Source: an uncultured beta proteobacterium (lineage in GTDB: Bacteria > Pseudomonadota > Gammaproteobacteria > Burkholderiales > SG8-39). From it: a DNA stretch of 64,000 bases. Under the pieces are notes generated by a model, which was not told the origin of the DNA, did no database searches, and saw only the letters and a program-made list of their open reading frames with translations. The translations under genes and the position numbers were made by a program. The stretch covers positions 29,890 through 93,889 of the forward strand of contig CAIOLO010000074.1 in NCBI GenBank assembly GCA_903859155.1. The letters are read 5' to 3'. Shown piece by piece: positions 1 to 9,143 of the stretch. Numbering within the stretch: position 1 is the stretch's first letter; every line of letters starts with the position of its first letter.

Positions 1-53
1 ACTGCGCGCTGTTCCCGCCGCCACGCGGCGACACCGTCCTTGTCATCAGCCAT
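1..53 (-). CDS. 5' end of a divergent gene, possibly 5-formyltetrahydrofolate cyclo-ligase (partial)
   Basis: Only the first 17 codons are present, reading left out of the window from an ATG whose complement lies at 51-53. The visible peptide (MADDKDGV then AAWRREQRA) is charged and resembles the N-terminal helix of 5-formyltetrahydrofolate cyclo-ligases, which often begin with a KxxxRRxxR stretch. That gene is commonly found divergent from soluble lytic transglycosylase genes in betaproteobacteria, which fits the neighbourhood. This is mainly a context argument, and the fragment is too short to prove the family or even that the frame is translated. Confidence 0.35.
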   Translation of the reverse strand, partial: MADDKDGVAAWRREQRA

Positions 54-120
54 GACTATCGAAACACCCTCACGTTGCGTGATCCGTGGAGAATAACGTA
101 CCTAACCCAAGGGAATTACC

Positions 121-492
121 ATGAAACAATGGATCGCATTTTTGCTGCTGGCAATGTTCACCCTCGGCATGCCGGTCAGCGGCTACAGCCAGGATAGCAG
201 GGCAAAGGCCGAAAATAAGGCAAAGCAGGACGTCAAGACCACTCAGGACGCCAAGGGCAAGAGCGCGGACAAGGGCAAGACGTCGGACGAAATCATCGAC
301 ATCAATACCGCCACCGCCGTGGAACTGATGACCCTGGACGGCATCGGTGACGCGCGCGCCGCGGCCATCATCAAGGGCCGGCCCTATAAGGCGAAAAACC
401 AGCTGGTCAGCAAGAATATTCTGCCGGCGGCGGCCTATGACAAGATCAAGGACAAGATGATTGCCCGCCAGTCAGCAGCGGCGAAAAAATAG
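121..492 (+). CDS. ComEA-like helix-hairpin-helix protein, secreted
   Basis: 123 residues. Residues 1-23 form a signal peptide (charged start, hydrophobic core, SGYSQ before the likely cleavage). A lysine/aspartate-rich linker (about 25-55) follows, then one helix-hairpin-helix unit from about residue 57: IIDINTATAVELMTLDGIGDA is the classic ComEA pattern INTA..EL..LPGIG. HhH motifs bind the DNA backbone without sequence specificity, so a periplasmic DNA-binding role, as in competence-related ComEA, is the obvious inference. The second half of the domain (KGRPYKAKNQLVSKNIL) is typical of short ComEA/YbaV-like proteins. No other competence gene is visible, so a role in natural transformation is not shown. 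Confidence 0.8.
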   Translation: MKQWIAFLLLAMFTLGMPVSGYSQDSRAKAENKAKQDVKTTQDAKGKSADKGKTSDEIIDINTATAVELMTLDGIGDARAAAIIKGRPYKAKNQLVSKNILPAAAYDKIKDKMIARQSAAAKK

Positions 493-645
493 TCATTCGT
501 TTCGCAACGGCTGAAACGCCCCGTGGTCTTGGGGGCTAACCCGCTTGCCCGCTGTCGAGCCGGTTCCGGGATGCGGTGCGGCGCAGTTCCCGGCAAGGGT
601 GCCGCGCACTTGTAGAAAGCCCCATGAAATTAGGGCCTTGTTATA

Positions 646-2670
646 ATGGTCTTGAGAAAAACCATGAACTTGTGCCTGACAGTCGCAACCTCTAGTTTCC
701 GCGCCCTGTGTGCGGTAACCGCCGCAATTTTGCTTGTCTGTCCCGGAGCGGTAATTGGCGCAGCTCCCGCGCACGCCGCAAAAGTCGTTGCCGCGCGTGC
801 GGACAAGGCTGAACAGGCCGTACTGCTGGCGCGCGACGCCTTTCGCAGCGGCAATGCCGCGATGCTCGCGCGCGCCGCCGCGCAAGCGCGCGGCCATGTG
901 CTCGAACCCTATGTGGGGTATTGGCAGCTGCGTTTGCGCCTGGAGGAACGCGGCGCCGACGAGGTGCGCGATTTCCTCGCGCGTCATCAAGGAACATTGC
1001 TGGCCGAACGGCTGCGCGCTGACTGGCTCAGGGTGCTCGGGAAGAAAGGCGACTGGGATGCGTTTCGCAATGCGCGGCCGCTGCTTGTCAATGACGACCC
1101 GGATATTGCCTGCATGGGCCTGCTGGAGCGTTTTCGCGCCGGCGATTTATCTGCGCTGGCCGAGCTGAGACCGGTCTGGGTCGCGCCCAGGGCCCTGCCC
1201 GACGCCTGTCTGCCGCTGGCAGAGCATTTGATCCGCACCGCCCAATATGGCAGTGCGCAGATCTGGGAGCGCTTCCGCTTGCTTGCCGATGCCGGCCAGA
1301 TGTCGGTGGCGCGGCGGGTGCTCGCGGCGTTGCCCGCGAACGAACAGCCGGTTGCGGCAACCGTCGACCGTGTGCTGGCTGCGCCGGCAAAATATCTGCT
1401 GCAGTTAGCGGATGTCTCGGGCACGCGGGCAACTCGTGAAATGGCGATCCTCGCGCTGTCGCGCCTGGCACGCAGCGATCCGCAGGCCGCAGCGGTCAGT
1501 TGGAACGAATCCTTGCGTGCCGGCTTTTCCGCGGAAGACCAGAGCTATGTGTGGGGGCAGATCGCGCTGTCGGGCGCGCGCCGTCACCTGCCCGAGGCGC
1601 TGGGTTGGTATGCGCAATCCACCAATGCGGGCTTGAGCGATGAACAACTGGCCTGGCGCGTCCGCATCGCATTGCGTAACGGCGCCTGGAACGATGTGCG
1701 CGCCGCCGTCGAACAGATGAGCCCGCAAGCCCGTCAGGATTCGACCTGGATTTACTGGCGCGCGCGCGCGCTCAAGGAGGCCGGCAGCCTCGACGCCTCG
1801 CGCGCGGAATTTTCCCGCATCGCCGCCGAATTCAATTTTTACGGCCAGCTGGCGGCCGAGGAGCAGGGCATAGCCTTCAAACTGCCCCCGCAGGCCGGGT
1901 CGCCCACCGCCGAGGAACTCAGCCAGACGCTGGCGCTGCAGGGCCTGCAGCGAGCGATGGCCCTGTTTCGCCTGGACATGCGCACCGAGGCGGTGCGCGA
2001 GTGGAACTGGTCGCTGCGCGGCATGGATGACCGTCAGCTGATCGCCGCCTCGGAAATCGCCAGGCGCAACGAAATCTGGGATCGCGCCATCAGCACCGCC
2101 GACCGCACCGTCGCGCAGCATGACTTCGCATTGCGCTATCTGGCGCCCTACCAGCAGATATTTGCCGGGCAGGCGCGCGCGCAGAAGCTCGAGGAGTACT
2201 GGGTGCTGGGACTGGTGCGCCAGGAGTCGCGCTTCATCTCCAATGCGAAGTCCTCGGTGGGTGCTTCGGGATTGATGCAATTGATGCCGGCCACCGCGCG
2301 CTGGGTCGCCCGCAAAATGGGCATGAAGAATTTTCAGTGGGCCAAGGTGCATTCGGTTGAGGTCAATGCGGCGCTGGGCTCGTATTATCTGAAGACCGTG
2401 TTCGACGACCTGGACGGGCAGGCGGTGCTGGCCTCGGCCGCCTACAACGCGGGACCGGGGCGAGCGCGCCGCTGGCAGGATGAGAAATCGCTGGAGGGCG
2501 CGATTTACGCGGAGACCATCCCGTTCGATGAAACCCGCGATTACGTCAAAAAAGTCATGACCAACGCGCTGTATTATGCCGCGGTCCACGGCGGCAATCC
2601 GCGCAGCCTCCACGAACGCCTGGGGGTCATCGGCCCGCGCGGGCGGACTCAGTCCAGCAATATTCCTTAA
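646..2670 (+). CDS. slt: Soluble lytic murein transglycosylase (Slt70-like)
   Basis: 674 residues from the ATG at 646; an in-frame ATG at 664 would give a cleaner signal peptide (hydrophobic run, AAPAHAAK cleavage region) and may be the true start. The long middle part is alpha-helical and alanine/arginine rich, matching the superhelical U-domain of Slt70. The C-terminal goose-lysozyme-like domain is clear: LGLVRQESRF carries the catalytic glutamate (about E527), followed by GASGLMQLMPATA and AAYNAGPGRARRW, the standard family 1 lytic transglycosylase motifs. It cleaves the MurNAc-GlcNAc bond of peptidoglycan in the periplasm, leaving 1,6-anhydro ends. The next gene starts 9 bases downstream, so co-transcription is likely. 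Confidence 0.93.
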   Translation: MVLRKTMNLCLTVATSSFRALCAVTAAILLVCPGAVIGAAPAHAAKVVAARADKAEQAVLLARDAFRSGNAAMLARAAAQARGHVLEPYVGYWQLRLRLEERGADEVRDFLARHQGTLLAERLRADWLRVLGKKGDWDAFRNARPLLVNDDPDIACMGLLERFRAGDLSALAELRPVWVAPRALPDACLPLAEHLIRTAQYGSAQIWERFRLLADAGQMSVARRVLAALPANEQPVAATVDRVLAAPAKYLLQLADVSGTRATREMAILALSRLARSDPQAAAVSWNESLRAGFSAEDQSYVWGQIALSGARRHLPEALGWYAQSTNAGLSDEQLAWRVRIALRNGAWNDVRAAVEQMSPQARQDSTWIYWRARALKEAGSLDASRAEFSRIAAEFNFYGQLAAEEQGIAFKLPPQAGSPTAEELSQTLALQGLQRAMALFRLDMRTEAVREWNWSLRGMDDRQLIAASEIARRNEIWDRAISTADRTVAQHDFALRYLAPYQQIFAGQARAQKLEEYWVLGLVRQESRFISNAKSSVGASGLMQLMPATARWVARKMGMKNFQWAKVHSVEVNAALGSYYLKTVFDDLDGQAVLASAAYNAGPGRARRWQDEKSLEGAIYAETIPFDETRDYVKKVMTNALYYAAVHGGNPRSLHERLGVIGPRGRTQSSNIP

Positions 2671-2679
2671 GGTTCAATC

Positions 2680-3627
2680 ATGTCTCAAATTCTGGTCATC
2701 GGCGGTTCCGGATTCATCGGCGGTCACGTGGTCGCAAGGCTGGTTCAGGCAGGGCATGACGTGCGCGTACCCACCCGACTGAAAAAGCGCGCCAAGAAAT
2801 TGCTTCTGCTGCCGACCGTGGAGGTGCTGGAGGCGGACATTCACGGCGATCGCGCGCTCGAGCAACTGGTCGCCGGGTGCGACGCCGTGGTGAATCTTGT
2901 CGGGGTTCTGCACAGCCGCTCCGGCGATCCTTATGGACCGGACTTCGCGCGCGCACACGTGGAACTGCCGCGCCGCATCATCGACGCTTGTGAAAAGGCC
3001 GGCATACGGCGCCTGGTGCATCTTGGTGCGCTCGGGGCAAAGAGCGATGCGCCCAGCGAATACCTGCGCTCCAAGGCGGCGGGCGAGGAAGTGCTGATTG
3101 CCGCGCGTGCGCGCATCGATGCGACCGTATTGCGCCCTTCGGTGGTGTTCGGGCCCGACGATGCTTTCCTCAACCTGTTTTCACAGCTGCAGTGGCTTCT
3201 TCCTTTCATGCCGCTTGCCTGTCCCGAGGCGAAATTTCAGCCGGTGCACGTGGCCGATGTCGCCCGATGCGTGGCGCGCTGCCTGGAGGAGCCGGATTCG
3301 ATCAATCACAGCTACGATTTATGCGGTCCCAAGGTCTACACGCTTCGCGAACTGGTGCGTTTTGCCGGCAACGCAACCGGTCACCGGCGCCCGGTAATCG
3401 GTCTTCCCGACAGCCTGGCGTATCTGCAAGCCGCGGTGATGGAGTGGCTGCCGGTGAAACTCATGTCGCGCGATAACCTGCGTTCCATGCAGGTACCCAG
3501 CACCTGCGACTGCGAGTTTCCCTTCGGCATCCATCCGATTGCGCTGGAGGCCAGCGCGCCTGCCTGGCTGGGCGGCAAGGGGCCCAGCACGCAATACAAC
3601 GAGTATCGCGGCAGGGCGGGGCGTTGA
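2680..3627 (+). CDS. NAD(P)-binding NDUFA9-like atypical SDR protein
   Basis: 315 residues starting MSQILVIGGSGFIGGHVV, a Rossmann GxSGFIG dinucleotide-binding motif, with AAGG-type spacing seven bases before the ATG. An acidic residue follows in LEADIHGD, and VVNLVGVL is the usual third motif. The family is the atypical short-chain dehydrogenases related to the complex I accessory subunit NDUFA9 (complex I NDUFA9 subunit family). The catalytic tyrosine-lysine pair of classical SDRs is not obvious (SEYLRSKAAGEE has a Y...K spacing of 4). In bacteria these proteins are not known to be built into complex I and their substrate is generally unassigned. It lies between slt and cca on the same strand, a common betaproteobacterial arrangement. 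Confidence 0.85.
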   Translation: MSQILVIGGSGFIGGHVVARLVQAGHDVRVPTRLKKRAKKLLLLPTVEVLEADIHGDRALEQLVAGCDAVVNLVGVLHSRSGDPYGPDFARAHVELPRRIIDACEKAGIRRLVHLGALGAKSDAPSEYLRSKAAGEEVLIAARARIDATVLRPSVVFGPDDAFLNLFSQLQWLLPFMPLACPEAKFQPVHVADVARCVARCLEEPDSINHSYDLCGPKVYTLRELVRFAGNATGHRRPVIGLPDSLAYLQAAVMEWLPVKLMSRDNLRSMQVPSTCDCEFPFGIHPIALEASAPAWLGGKGPSTQYNEYRGRAGR

Positions 3628-3746
3628 GCGCACTGCGTACCGGCGGAGAGGGGTTTGCGCCATCCGGCGTTGCCGGGGGTTAGCCGCATGCAGTTTCGCC
3701 GCCTGCGGTTGAATGCCATGCGCCGCGCTGATTGCGCCTGAACAGC

Positions 3747-4895
3747 ATGCGCATTTATCAGGTCGGCGGCTCGATTCGCGATGAATTGCTGGGCTTGCCC
3801 GTCAGCGACCGCGACTGGGTGGTGGTCGGCGCCACGCCTGAGCAGATGGGCCGGGAAGGTTATCTGCCGGTGGGCAAGGATTTTCCGGTATTCCTGCATC
3901 CGGTGACCCGCGAGGAGTACGCGCTGGCGCGCACCGAGCGCAAGACCGCGCGCGGCTACAAGGGTTTTTCGGTGCAGGCATCGCCTGAGGTCACCCTCGA
4001 GGAAGACCTGGCGCGCCGCGATCTCACCATCAACGCCATGGCGCGCGGCGAGGACGGGGTGCTGATCGATCCGTTCGCCGGCGGGCGCGATCTGCGCGCC
4101 GGGGTGCTGCGGCACGTGAGCCCGGCATTCAGCGAAGACCCGGTGCGCATTCTGCGGGTGGCGCGCTTTGCCGCGCGCTTCGGCTTCGTGATTGCCCCCG
4201 AGACTGCCGCGCTGATGAAGACCATGGTTGCGAGCGGCGAAACCGATGCGCTGGTCGCCGAGCGCGTCTGGCAGGAACTCGCGCGCGGACTGATGGAAAA
4301 AAATCCCTGGCGCATGCTCGCTGAACTGGCCGGGTGCGGAATGCTGGCGCGCGCGTACGCGGCGCTCGGCATTGCGGCAAGCGGAGATATTCCGGCGAAC
4401 GCCGCGAGCGATCAGCTGGCCAGGGCGCTGGGTTTTGCCGCGAAGGAAAACCATGTGCTGGCGGTGCGTTTCGCACTGCTGACTCGCGCGGCGCGCGAGC
4501 CGCTGGATCGCCTGGAGGCGCTGTGCGAGTCGCTGCGGGTGCCGGCCGAGTGTCGCGACCTGGCGCAACTGGCGGCGCGTCATGGCGCGGCGGCTGCGCG
4601 CGCGGAAACCCTCGCGCCCGTGGAACTGCTCGGTCTGGTGGAGGCGAGCGACGCGTTTCGACGGCCACAGCGGCTGGAACAGCTGATGGATGTGGCCGAG
4701 GCCGAGACCTTCGCCGCGCGGCATTGGGCACAGGTTCCGTTTCCCGCGCGTCACACCGCGCGCTCGGCGCTGGCGGCTGCGCGCAGCATCGACGCAGCGG
4801 CCGTGGCTGCCGACGGCGGCGATATCGGCGCGCGCATCCGCGCGGCGCGCTACGCCAATTTGCTGCAGACCATGGGCGGAGCACAGGGCCGGTGA
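3747..4895 (+). CDS. cca: CCA-adding tRNA nucleotidyltransferase, lacking the HD motif
   Basis: Adds or repairs the 3' CCA of tRNA. The ATG at 3747 gives [18 protein letters not shown], exactly where class II CCA enzymes begin; an in-frame TTG at 3732 only adds five residues. The GGSxRD motif and the DRDWVVVG metal-binding carboxylates of the nucleotidyltransferase head are intact, as are the [10 protein letters not shown] and [16 protein letters not shown] motifs. The product is 382 residues. Where bacterial multifunctional CCA enzymes carry an HD phosphohydrolase motif (RFAxLxHDLGK), this protein reads [12 protein letters not shown], so His-Asp is absent and the stretch is shortened. The nucleotidyltransferase activity should stand, but the 2',3'-cyclic phosphodiesterase activity should not. 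Its stop overlaps the next start by four bases. Confidence 0.93.
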   Translation: MRIYQVGGSIRDELLGLPVSDRDWVVVGATPEQMGREGYLPVGKDFPVFLHPVTREEYALARTERKTARGYKGFSVQASPEVTLEEDLARRDLTINAMARGEDGVLIDPFAGGRDLRAGVLRHVSPAFSEDPVRILRVARFAARFGFVIAPETAALMKTMVASGETDALVAERVWQELARGLMEKNPWRMLAELAGCGMLARAYAALGIAASGDIPANAASDQLARALGFAAKENHVLAVRFALLTRAAREPLDRLEALCESLRVPAECRDLAQLAARHGAAAARAETLAPVELLGLVEASDAFRRPQRLEQLMDVAEAETFAARHWAQVPFPARHTARSALAAARSIDAAAVAADGGDIGARIRAARYANLLQTMGGAQGR

Positions 4896-6316
4896 ACGTC
4901 GCAGCGGTGTGGCGGGATTTCATCGCGAATCTGTCTGCCGGCACGCGCCTCGCATTGTTCATGCCGGTAAAAGGCGGGGATCTGCGGGTCTCCGCGGCAA
5001 ACTATGCGCTGCTGGTGGTGGCGAGCTTCGTCATCTGGCTTTTCGGCGGCATGGCCCGCGAGGGATTTCCCGGCACCATCAATCCGGGCGCCCTGACCGT
5101 GGGGCTGGCGCAGATACCCATCGTTCTGCTTTTCTGCGTTCTGGCCGCGGCCGTCCTGCGCAACGCCGCCTATGCCATGGTTTTCGCGATCCTGATGGTG
5201 GCCTCAGATCCCTTGTTCGAACTCGCCTCCGTGCTTGTTTATCACCTGGCGCAGCTGGAGTCGATGCTCGAGATCGCCCCTTACCTCAATCAGGTTTTTC
5301 TCCTCTGGGCGCTGCTGGTGCTGTTGCGGGTGCAGTGGGTGGTTTGCGGCTGGCAGGCAGGACGCTCGCTCGCCGCGTCACTGCTGTTTGTCCTGATGCT
5401 GGTGTTTTTCGCTTTTGGTTTTCCGCGCAGCGAACTCTGGAGCAGCGAGCCGCAGTCCGACGAGCAGGCCGCAGAGGGCCTGATCCGCGAGGATTTGTTT
5501 CACCTGCAGGGCCGCCTGCTGGAGCGGCAACTGCTAGGTCTCGAGGCGCAGCGGCCCGGCATCGACGACATGTATTTCGTTGGCGCCGCGCCCTATGCCT
5601 TCCAGGAAACCTTCATCAACGAACTCGGTGTCGTGCGCCGCCTCATGGACGAGCGCTTTGATACAGCGGGGCGCTCCATTGCGCTGGCCAATCACAGTTC
5701 GACGCTTGCCAGTCTGCCCCTGGCCACCGTCTCCAATTTGCGCGCCGCGCTCGACTACCTGGGTGAAAACATCGACGTGGAAGAGGACATCGTTTTCCTG
5801 TTTCTGTCCACACATGGCTCGGCCAATCACGAACTTGCCTTTGAAATGCCGCCGCTTGCGCTGACGCAATTGAATCCGACGCTGCTCGCGCGCATGCTTG
5901 CCGACAGCGGCATCAAGTGGAAAGTGGTGGTGGTGTCCGCCTGCTATTCGGGCGCCTTCGTCGAGGGGTTGAAGGACGACAACACACTGGTCATTTCCGC
6001 CTCCGATGCGGACAACACCTCGTTTGGCTGCGAATCCGACAGCCAATTCACCTGGTTCAGCCAGGCTTATTTCGACCAGGCGCTGCGCGCGACGCGGTCG
6101 TTTGCCGCGGCGTTCGGCATGGCCGAGGCGGCGGTGAAGGAGCGCGAGAGGAGCGGTGGTTTTACGCCTTCGAATCCGCAGATGTATCTGGGTGCGGCGA
6201 TGAAGGCCAAGCTCGAAGCGCTGGAGCACCGGCTGGAATCCAACGATCCCGCGCGTCCGGCGATACATGCGCGCCTGCGTGCCAACGCCGTCCGAAGCGC
6301 GCGCAGCCCGGGATAG
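4892..6316 (+). CDS. Membrane-bound C13 (legumain-like) cysteine peptidase
   Basis: 474 residues from the GTG at 4892, chosen because it overlaps the cca stop by four bases (GTGA); the frame is open further upstream only inside cca. The first 190 residues hold about five hydrophobic segments ([52 protein letters not shown]). The rest is a soluble domain with the peptidase C13 dyad: FLFLSTHGS carries His308 and [10 protein letters not shown] carries Cys351, a spacing close to that of legumain. A later stretch, [22 protein letters not shown], is also typical of the bacterial C13 family. The soluble part follows the last membrane segment; its side of the membrane was not determined. Substrate unknown; translational coupling to cca is probably incidental. 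Confidence 0.85.
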   Translation: MNVAAVWRDFIANLSAGTRLALFMPVKGGDLRVSAANYALLVVASFVIWLFGGMAREGFPGTINPGALTVGLAQIPIVLLFCVLAAAVLRNAAYAMVFAILMVASDPLFELASVLVYHLAQLESMLEIAPYLNQVFLLWALLVLLRVQWVVCGWQAGRSLAASLLFVLMLVFFAFGFPRSELWSSEPQSDEQAAEGLIREDLFHLQGRLLERQLLGLEAQRPGIDDMYFVGAAPYAFQETFINELGVVRRLMDERFDTAGRSIALANHSSTLASLPLATVSNLRAALDYLGENIDVEEDIVFLFLSTHGSANHELAFEMPPLALTQLNPTLLARMLADSGIKWKVVVVSACYSGAFVEGLKDDNTLVISASDADNTSFGCESDSQFTWFSQAYFDQALRATRSFAAAFGMAEAAVKERERSGGFTPSNPQMYLGAAMKAKLEALEHRLESNDPARPAIHARLRANAVRSARSPG

Positions 6317-6361
6317 AGGGGGGGGCGTCAACGCCGCTGCCGGCGCGCGCGTTGTGCGCCA

Positions 6362-6856
6362 ATGAAACCCATCCCGATGCCGGCGCGGTTGCTTGCGGCC
6401 GTTTTGCTGTCGGTCCCTGCGACGCAGGGCATGGCCGCCACTTTGCGCCTCAACCAGTTCGACGCCTGGACACGGGCCGATGCGGACGGCAACGGCGGGC
6501 TGACACGCGAGGAAGCTCACCGCATGCCGCGGCTCGCGCGTCACTTTGATGCCATCGACGGCAATGGGGATGGCGTCATCACGGGTGCCGAGGTTCGCGC
6601 CTGGAGGCAGGCAACGCGGCGCTCGCAGCGGGCCGCGAAGGAATTGGCCGGATCCAAAGGCTTGGATGAAATCCTGCGCATTGCCGACGGCGATGGCGAC
6701 GGCGCCCTCAGCCGCGCCGAATTCAGCCAGGGATTGCCGCGGTTCGCACGCCGCTTCGAGCGCCTTGATCTCGATCACGATGCCAGCCTCTCCAGGGCCG
6801 AACTGGGCCTGTGGCTTGCAAGGCTGCGCGGCGCACGGCGTTCAAAGCAGCCGTGA
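6362..6856 (+). CDS. Secreted EF-hand calcium-binding protein
   Basis: 164 residues with an N-terminal signal peptide (MKPIPMPARLLAAVLLSVPA then an AxA-like end at TQGMAA). Four EF-hand loops can be read: DADGNGGLTREE, DGNGDGVITGAE, DGDGDGALSRAE and DHDASLSRAE. The first three have the full DxDGDG pattern and the fourth is shortened. Such proteins bind calcium in the periplasm or at the surface, and the individual role is unknown. It starts 45 bases after the C13 peptidase gene and runs the same way. Its last 15 bases overlap the end of the convergent DUF2905 gene. Confidence 0.85.
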   Translation: MKPIPMPARLLAAVLLSVPATQGMAATLRLNQFDAWTRADADGNGGLTREEAHRMPRLARHFDAIDGNGDGVITGAEVRAWRQATRRSQRAAKELAGSKGLDEILRIADGDGDGALSRAEFSQGLPRFARRFERLDLDHDASLSRAELGLWLARLRGARRSKQP

Positions 6857-7036
6857 CAACAGCGTCAGCGCCAGTGAAATCAGGATGGTCGAGGTGAAGG
6901 GCAGGTAACGCTCGCGGCCGCGAAAGCGCACCACCACGTCCCCGGGCAGGCGTCCTAGACCGTAGCGCGACAGCCAGGGGGAGATCGCGGTGAACACCAC
7001 CAGCGCAATGACAACCGTCACCACCCACTTCAGCAT
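6842..7036 (-). CDS. DUF2905 family small membrane protein
   Basis: 64 residues from the ATG whose complement is at 7034-7036; the reading frame stays open upstream, but the family begins at this methionine (MLKWVVTVVIALVVF). Two transmembrane helices flank the signature YGLGRLPGDVVVRFRGRERY, which is diagnostic of DUF2905, followed by PFTSTILISLALTLLSRLL. Function is unknown. The gene is convergent with the EF-hand gene and overlaps its last 15 bases. Confidence 0.85.
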   Translation of the reverse strand: MLKWVVTVVIALVVFTAISPWLSRYGLGRLPGDVVVRFRGRERYLPFTSTILISLALTLLSRLL

Positions 7037-7171
7037 GGGGCGATCCCGGACCGGGCGGTTCCTGATCGCGCAAGGCACAGGCTGTTGTTCACCGGTTGTG
7101 ACATTGACAAGGCTCCATGGGGACTTCCATTGTAAACTTGCCGCCCTGACATCCGAAGCCTGGACAAAAAA

Positions 7172-7789
7172 ATGATCGACCTCTACACCTGGGGCACGCC
7201 CAACGGCAAGAAGGTCTCGATAATGCTCGAAGAGTGCGCATTGCCGTATGCCTTGCACAAGATAAACATCAGCAAGGACGACCAGTTCGCCCCGGACTAT
7301 CTGAAAATCAACCCCAACGGCAAAATTCCTTCCATCGTCGATTCCGACGGGCCGGGAGGCAAACCGATCGCCATGATGGAGTCCGGCGCCATCCTGATCT
7401 ACCTGGCCGAGAAAGCGGGTAAGTTTCTGCCGGCGGATGCTGCGGCCCGCTATAAGGCGATCGAATGGCTGATGTTCCAGATGGGCGGCGTGGGCCCGAT
7501 GTTCGGCCAGACGCACCATTTTCTGCGCGCCGCCAAGGAGCAGGTGCCCTACGCGATTGCCCGCTACACCCGCGAGAAGGACCGCTTGTACGGGGTGCTG
7601 AACACGCGCCTGGGCGAGGCTGAATTTCTCGCCGGCGAGTATTCGATCGCCGATATCGCCACCTATCCGTGGGTGTCACGGTTCGACTGGCACGACACCC
7701 GACTGGCGGATTTTCCCAACGTGGAGCGCTGGTTCAAGGCGATTGGTGCCCGGCCTGGCGTGCAAAAGGGCATGGCAGTGCCGTCGTAA
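7172..7789 (+). CDS. Glutathione S-transferase family protein (YfcG/YghU type)
   Basis: 205 residues. The N-terminal thioredoxin-fold domain reads MIDLYTWGTPNGKKVSIMLEE, with the TPNGxKV pattern of the nu-class YfcG/YghU proteins, and the glutathione-binding NPNGKIPSIVD and MMESGAILIYLAE motifs. The helical C-terminal domain contains WLMFQMGGVGPMFGQTHHF and the N-capping motif YSIADIATYPWV. Related E. coli enzymes act as disulfide-bond reductases with glutathione in the cytoplasm. It is a single gene; no promoter was assigned. Confidence 0.88.
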   Translation: MIDLYTWGTPNGKKVSIMLEECALPYALHKINISKDDQFAPDYLKINPNGKIPSIVDSDGPGGKPIAMMESGAILIYLAEKAGKFLPADAAARYKAIEWLMFQMGGVGPMFGQTHHFLRAAKEQVPYAIARYTREKDRLYGVLNTRLGEAEFLAGEYSIADIATYPWVSRFDWHDTRLADFPNVERWFKAIGARPGVQKGMAVPS

Positions 7790-7877
7790 ATGAAATTTAC
7801 GACGCGCAAAGATCTTCCTGCTGCGCGCGCCTTGGAGCCGTGTCGCAACCCGAATAAGGGCTATGGCCGCGATGATC

Positions 7878-9038
7878 CTACAAGGTGTGAGCGCGGTCGC
7901 CCTGGGAAAAACCCAGCAGCGGCACCTGCCAGTGTTTCGAGAATGCGATGGCCTTGAACAGTTCGCCCATCTCCGCCGGCGAGAGCAGCCGGTTGGCCTG
8001 GTTGGACAGCGGCAGATAGCGCAGGACATCGTCGACAGGCACCTGCGCCAGCACGTCGGTGATGCCGCAATTGATCAGGAATTGGGCTTGTGTGGCGTAA
8101 CCGGCAGGCTCCAGGCCGGCCTCGACGGCAGCCGTGGCGATGGCGCTGAAATCCACGTGTGCGGTGATGTCCTGCAATCCGGGAAGGAAAAACGGATCGT
8201 CGTGTGCGCGGTGGCGGTAATGGCACATCAGCGTTCCCTCGCGGCGGTCGGGATGATAGAACTCGTGCGCCGGAAAGCCGTAGTCGATGAACAGCACTAC
8301 GCCTTTTTCAAGGCACTCCCCGATGCTGCGCATGAACGCCTGCGCCGCAAGACCTATTTCGGTGCAGTAATCCTCGGGCAGCGACAGCGCCACGGCGGCC
8401 TCGAGCAGTGCTTTTTCAGCCGGACGGGGCGCGACGCGAAATGCGCCCTCGGCGATTTCGACACCCAGTTCGTCGACGCGCCCGCTGTGCTGCTGCACTT
8501 GATGCACGGGCATGGCATCGAGCACTTCATTGCCCAGGATCACACCGCAGAACGACGGCGGCAAGCGGTTCAACCACGCCACGCGCTCCAGCAGGTGCGG
8601 CACGCGCGCCGCGAGCGTGTCACGGCTGCGCTCGCGCAGGTCGGCCGAGAGTTCGAGTATCAGGTATCGGGCCGGGAGCGCATGCAGTCGCTCCAGTTCT
8701 TCCAGCACCGAGGCGGCAAGTGCACCGCTGCCCGCGCCCACTTCGAGAATCTCCTCCAGGCCCTCGCCCATGGCCTGCGCGAGCTGTCGCGCCAGGGTGT
8801 GGCCAAACAGCGGGGTGAGTTCCGGCGCGGTGACGAAGTCGCCGGCGGCGCCGAGTTTGCGGGCGCCTGCGCTGTAGTAGCCCAGTCCCGGGGCGTACAG
8901 CGCGAGTTCCATGTAGCGCGCAAAGGAGATCCAGCCGCCCGCGGCTGCGATTTCGCTGCGGATGTGCGCGGCCACGCGTTCGCTGTGCGCAAGAGCTTCA
9001 GCATCGGGCGCGGGCAGATCGATTGCGGGGTTCATCAC
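7878..9038 (-). CDS. SAM-dependent methyltransferase, MidA/NDUFAF7 family
   Basis: 386 residues. SAM-binding motif I is LEVGAGSGALAASVLEEL, followed by YLILELSADLRERSR, the acidic motif II region, and GVILGNEVLDAMPVH, the hallmark NE(V/L)LDA(L/M)PV motif of the MidA/NDUFAF7 (DUF185) family. The start MMNPAIDLPAPDAEAL fits the family length. In mitochondria NDUFAF7 methylates an arginine of complex I subunit NDUFS2; bacterial members are presumed protein arginine methyltransferases. It is divergent from the pteridine reductase gene, a frequent neighbour in betaproteobacteria. The region between the two starts (about 105 bases) must hold both promoters. Confidence 0.9.
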   Translation of the reverse strand: MMNPAIDLPAPDAEALAHSERVAAHIRSEIAAAGGWISFARYMELALYAPGLGYYSAGARKLGAAGDFVTAPELTPLFGHTLARQLAQAMGEGLEEILEVGAGSGALAASVLEELERLHALPARYLILELSADLRERSRDTLAARVPHLLERVAWLNRLPPSFCGVILGNEVLDAMPVHQVQQHSGRVDELGVEIAEGAFRVAPRPAEKALLEAAVALSLPEDYCTEIGLAAQAFMRSIGECLEKGVVLFIDYGFPAHEFYHPDRREGTLMCHYRHRAHDDPFFLPGLQDITAHVDFSAIATAAVEAGLEPAGYATQAQFLINCGITDVLAQVPVDDVLRYLPLSNQANRLLSPAEMGELFKAIAFSKHWQVPLLGFSQGDRAHTL

Positions 9039-9143
9039 GGCTTTTCAGTGGGGGTCCGAACTAACATGCTGCGCGATTCCGGTAAGATTCGCAACGTGAA
9101 TACGCGCCGGCAAGCCACCGCAGATCGGGAGTCAGCAATACCC

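Noticed and set aside
5534..6778. Reverse-strand open frame across the C13 peptidase and EF-hand genes
   Set aside because: Covers two genes with recognisable motifs; its own translation is low-complexity.
7863..9143. Upstream extension of the pteridine reductase frame
   Set aside because: It lies wholly antisense to the MidA-family gene; the reductase fold begins at the ATG at 9144.
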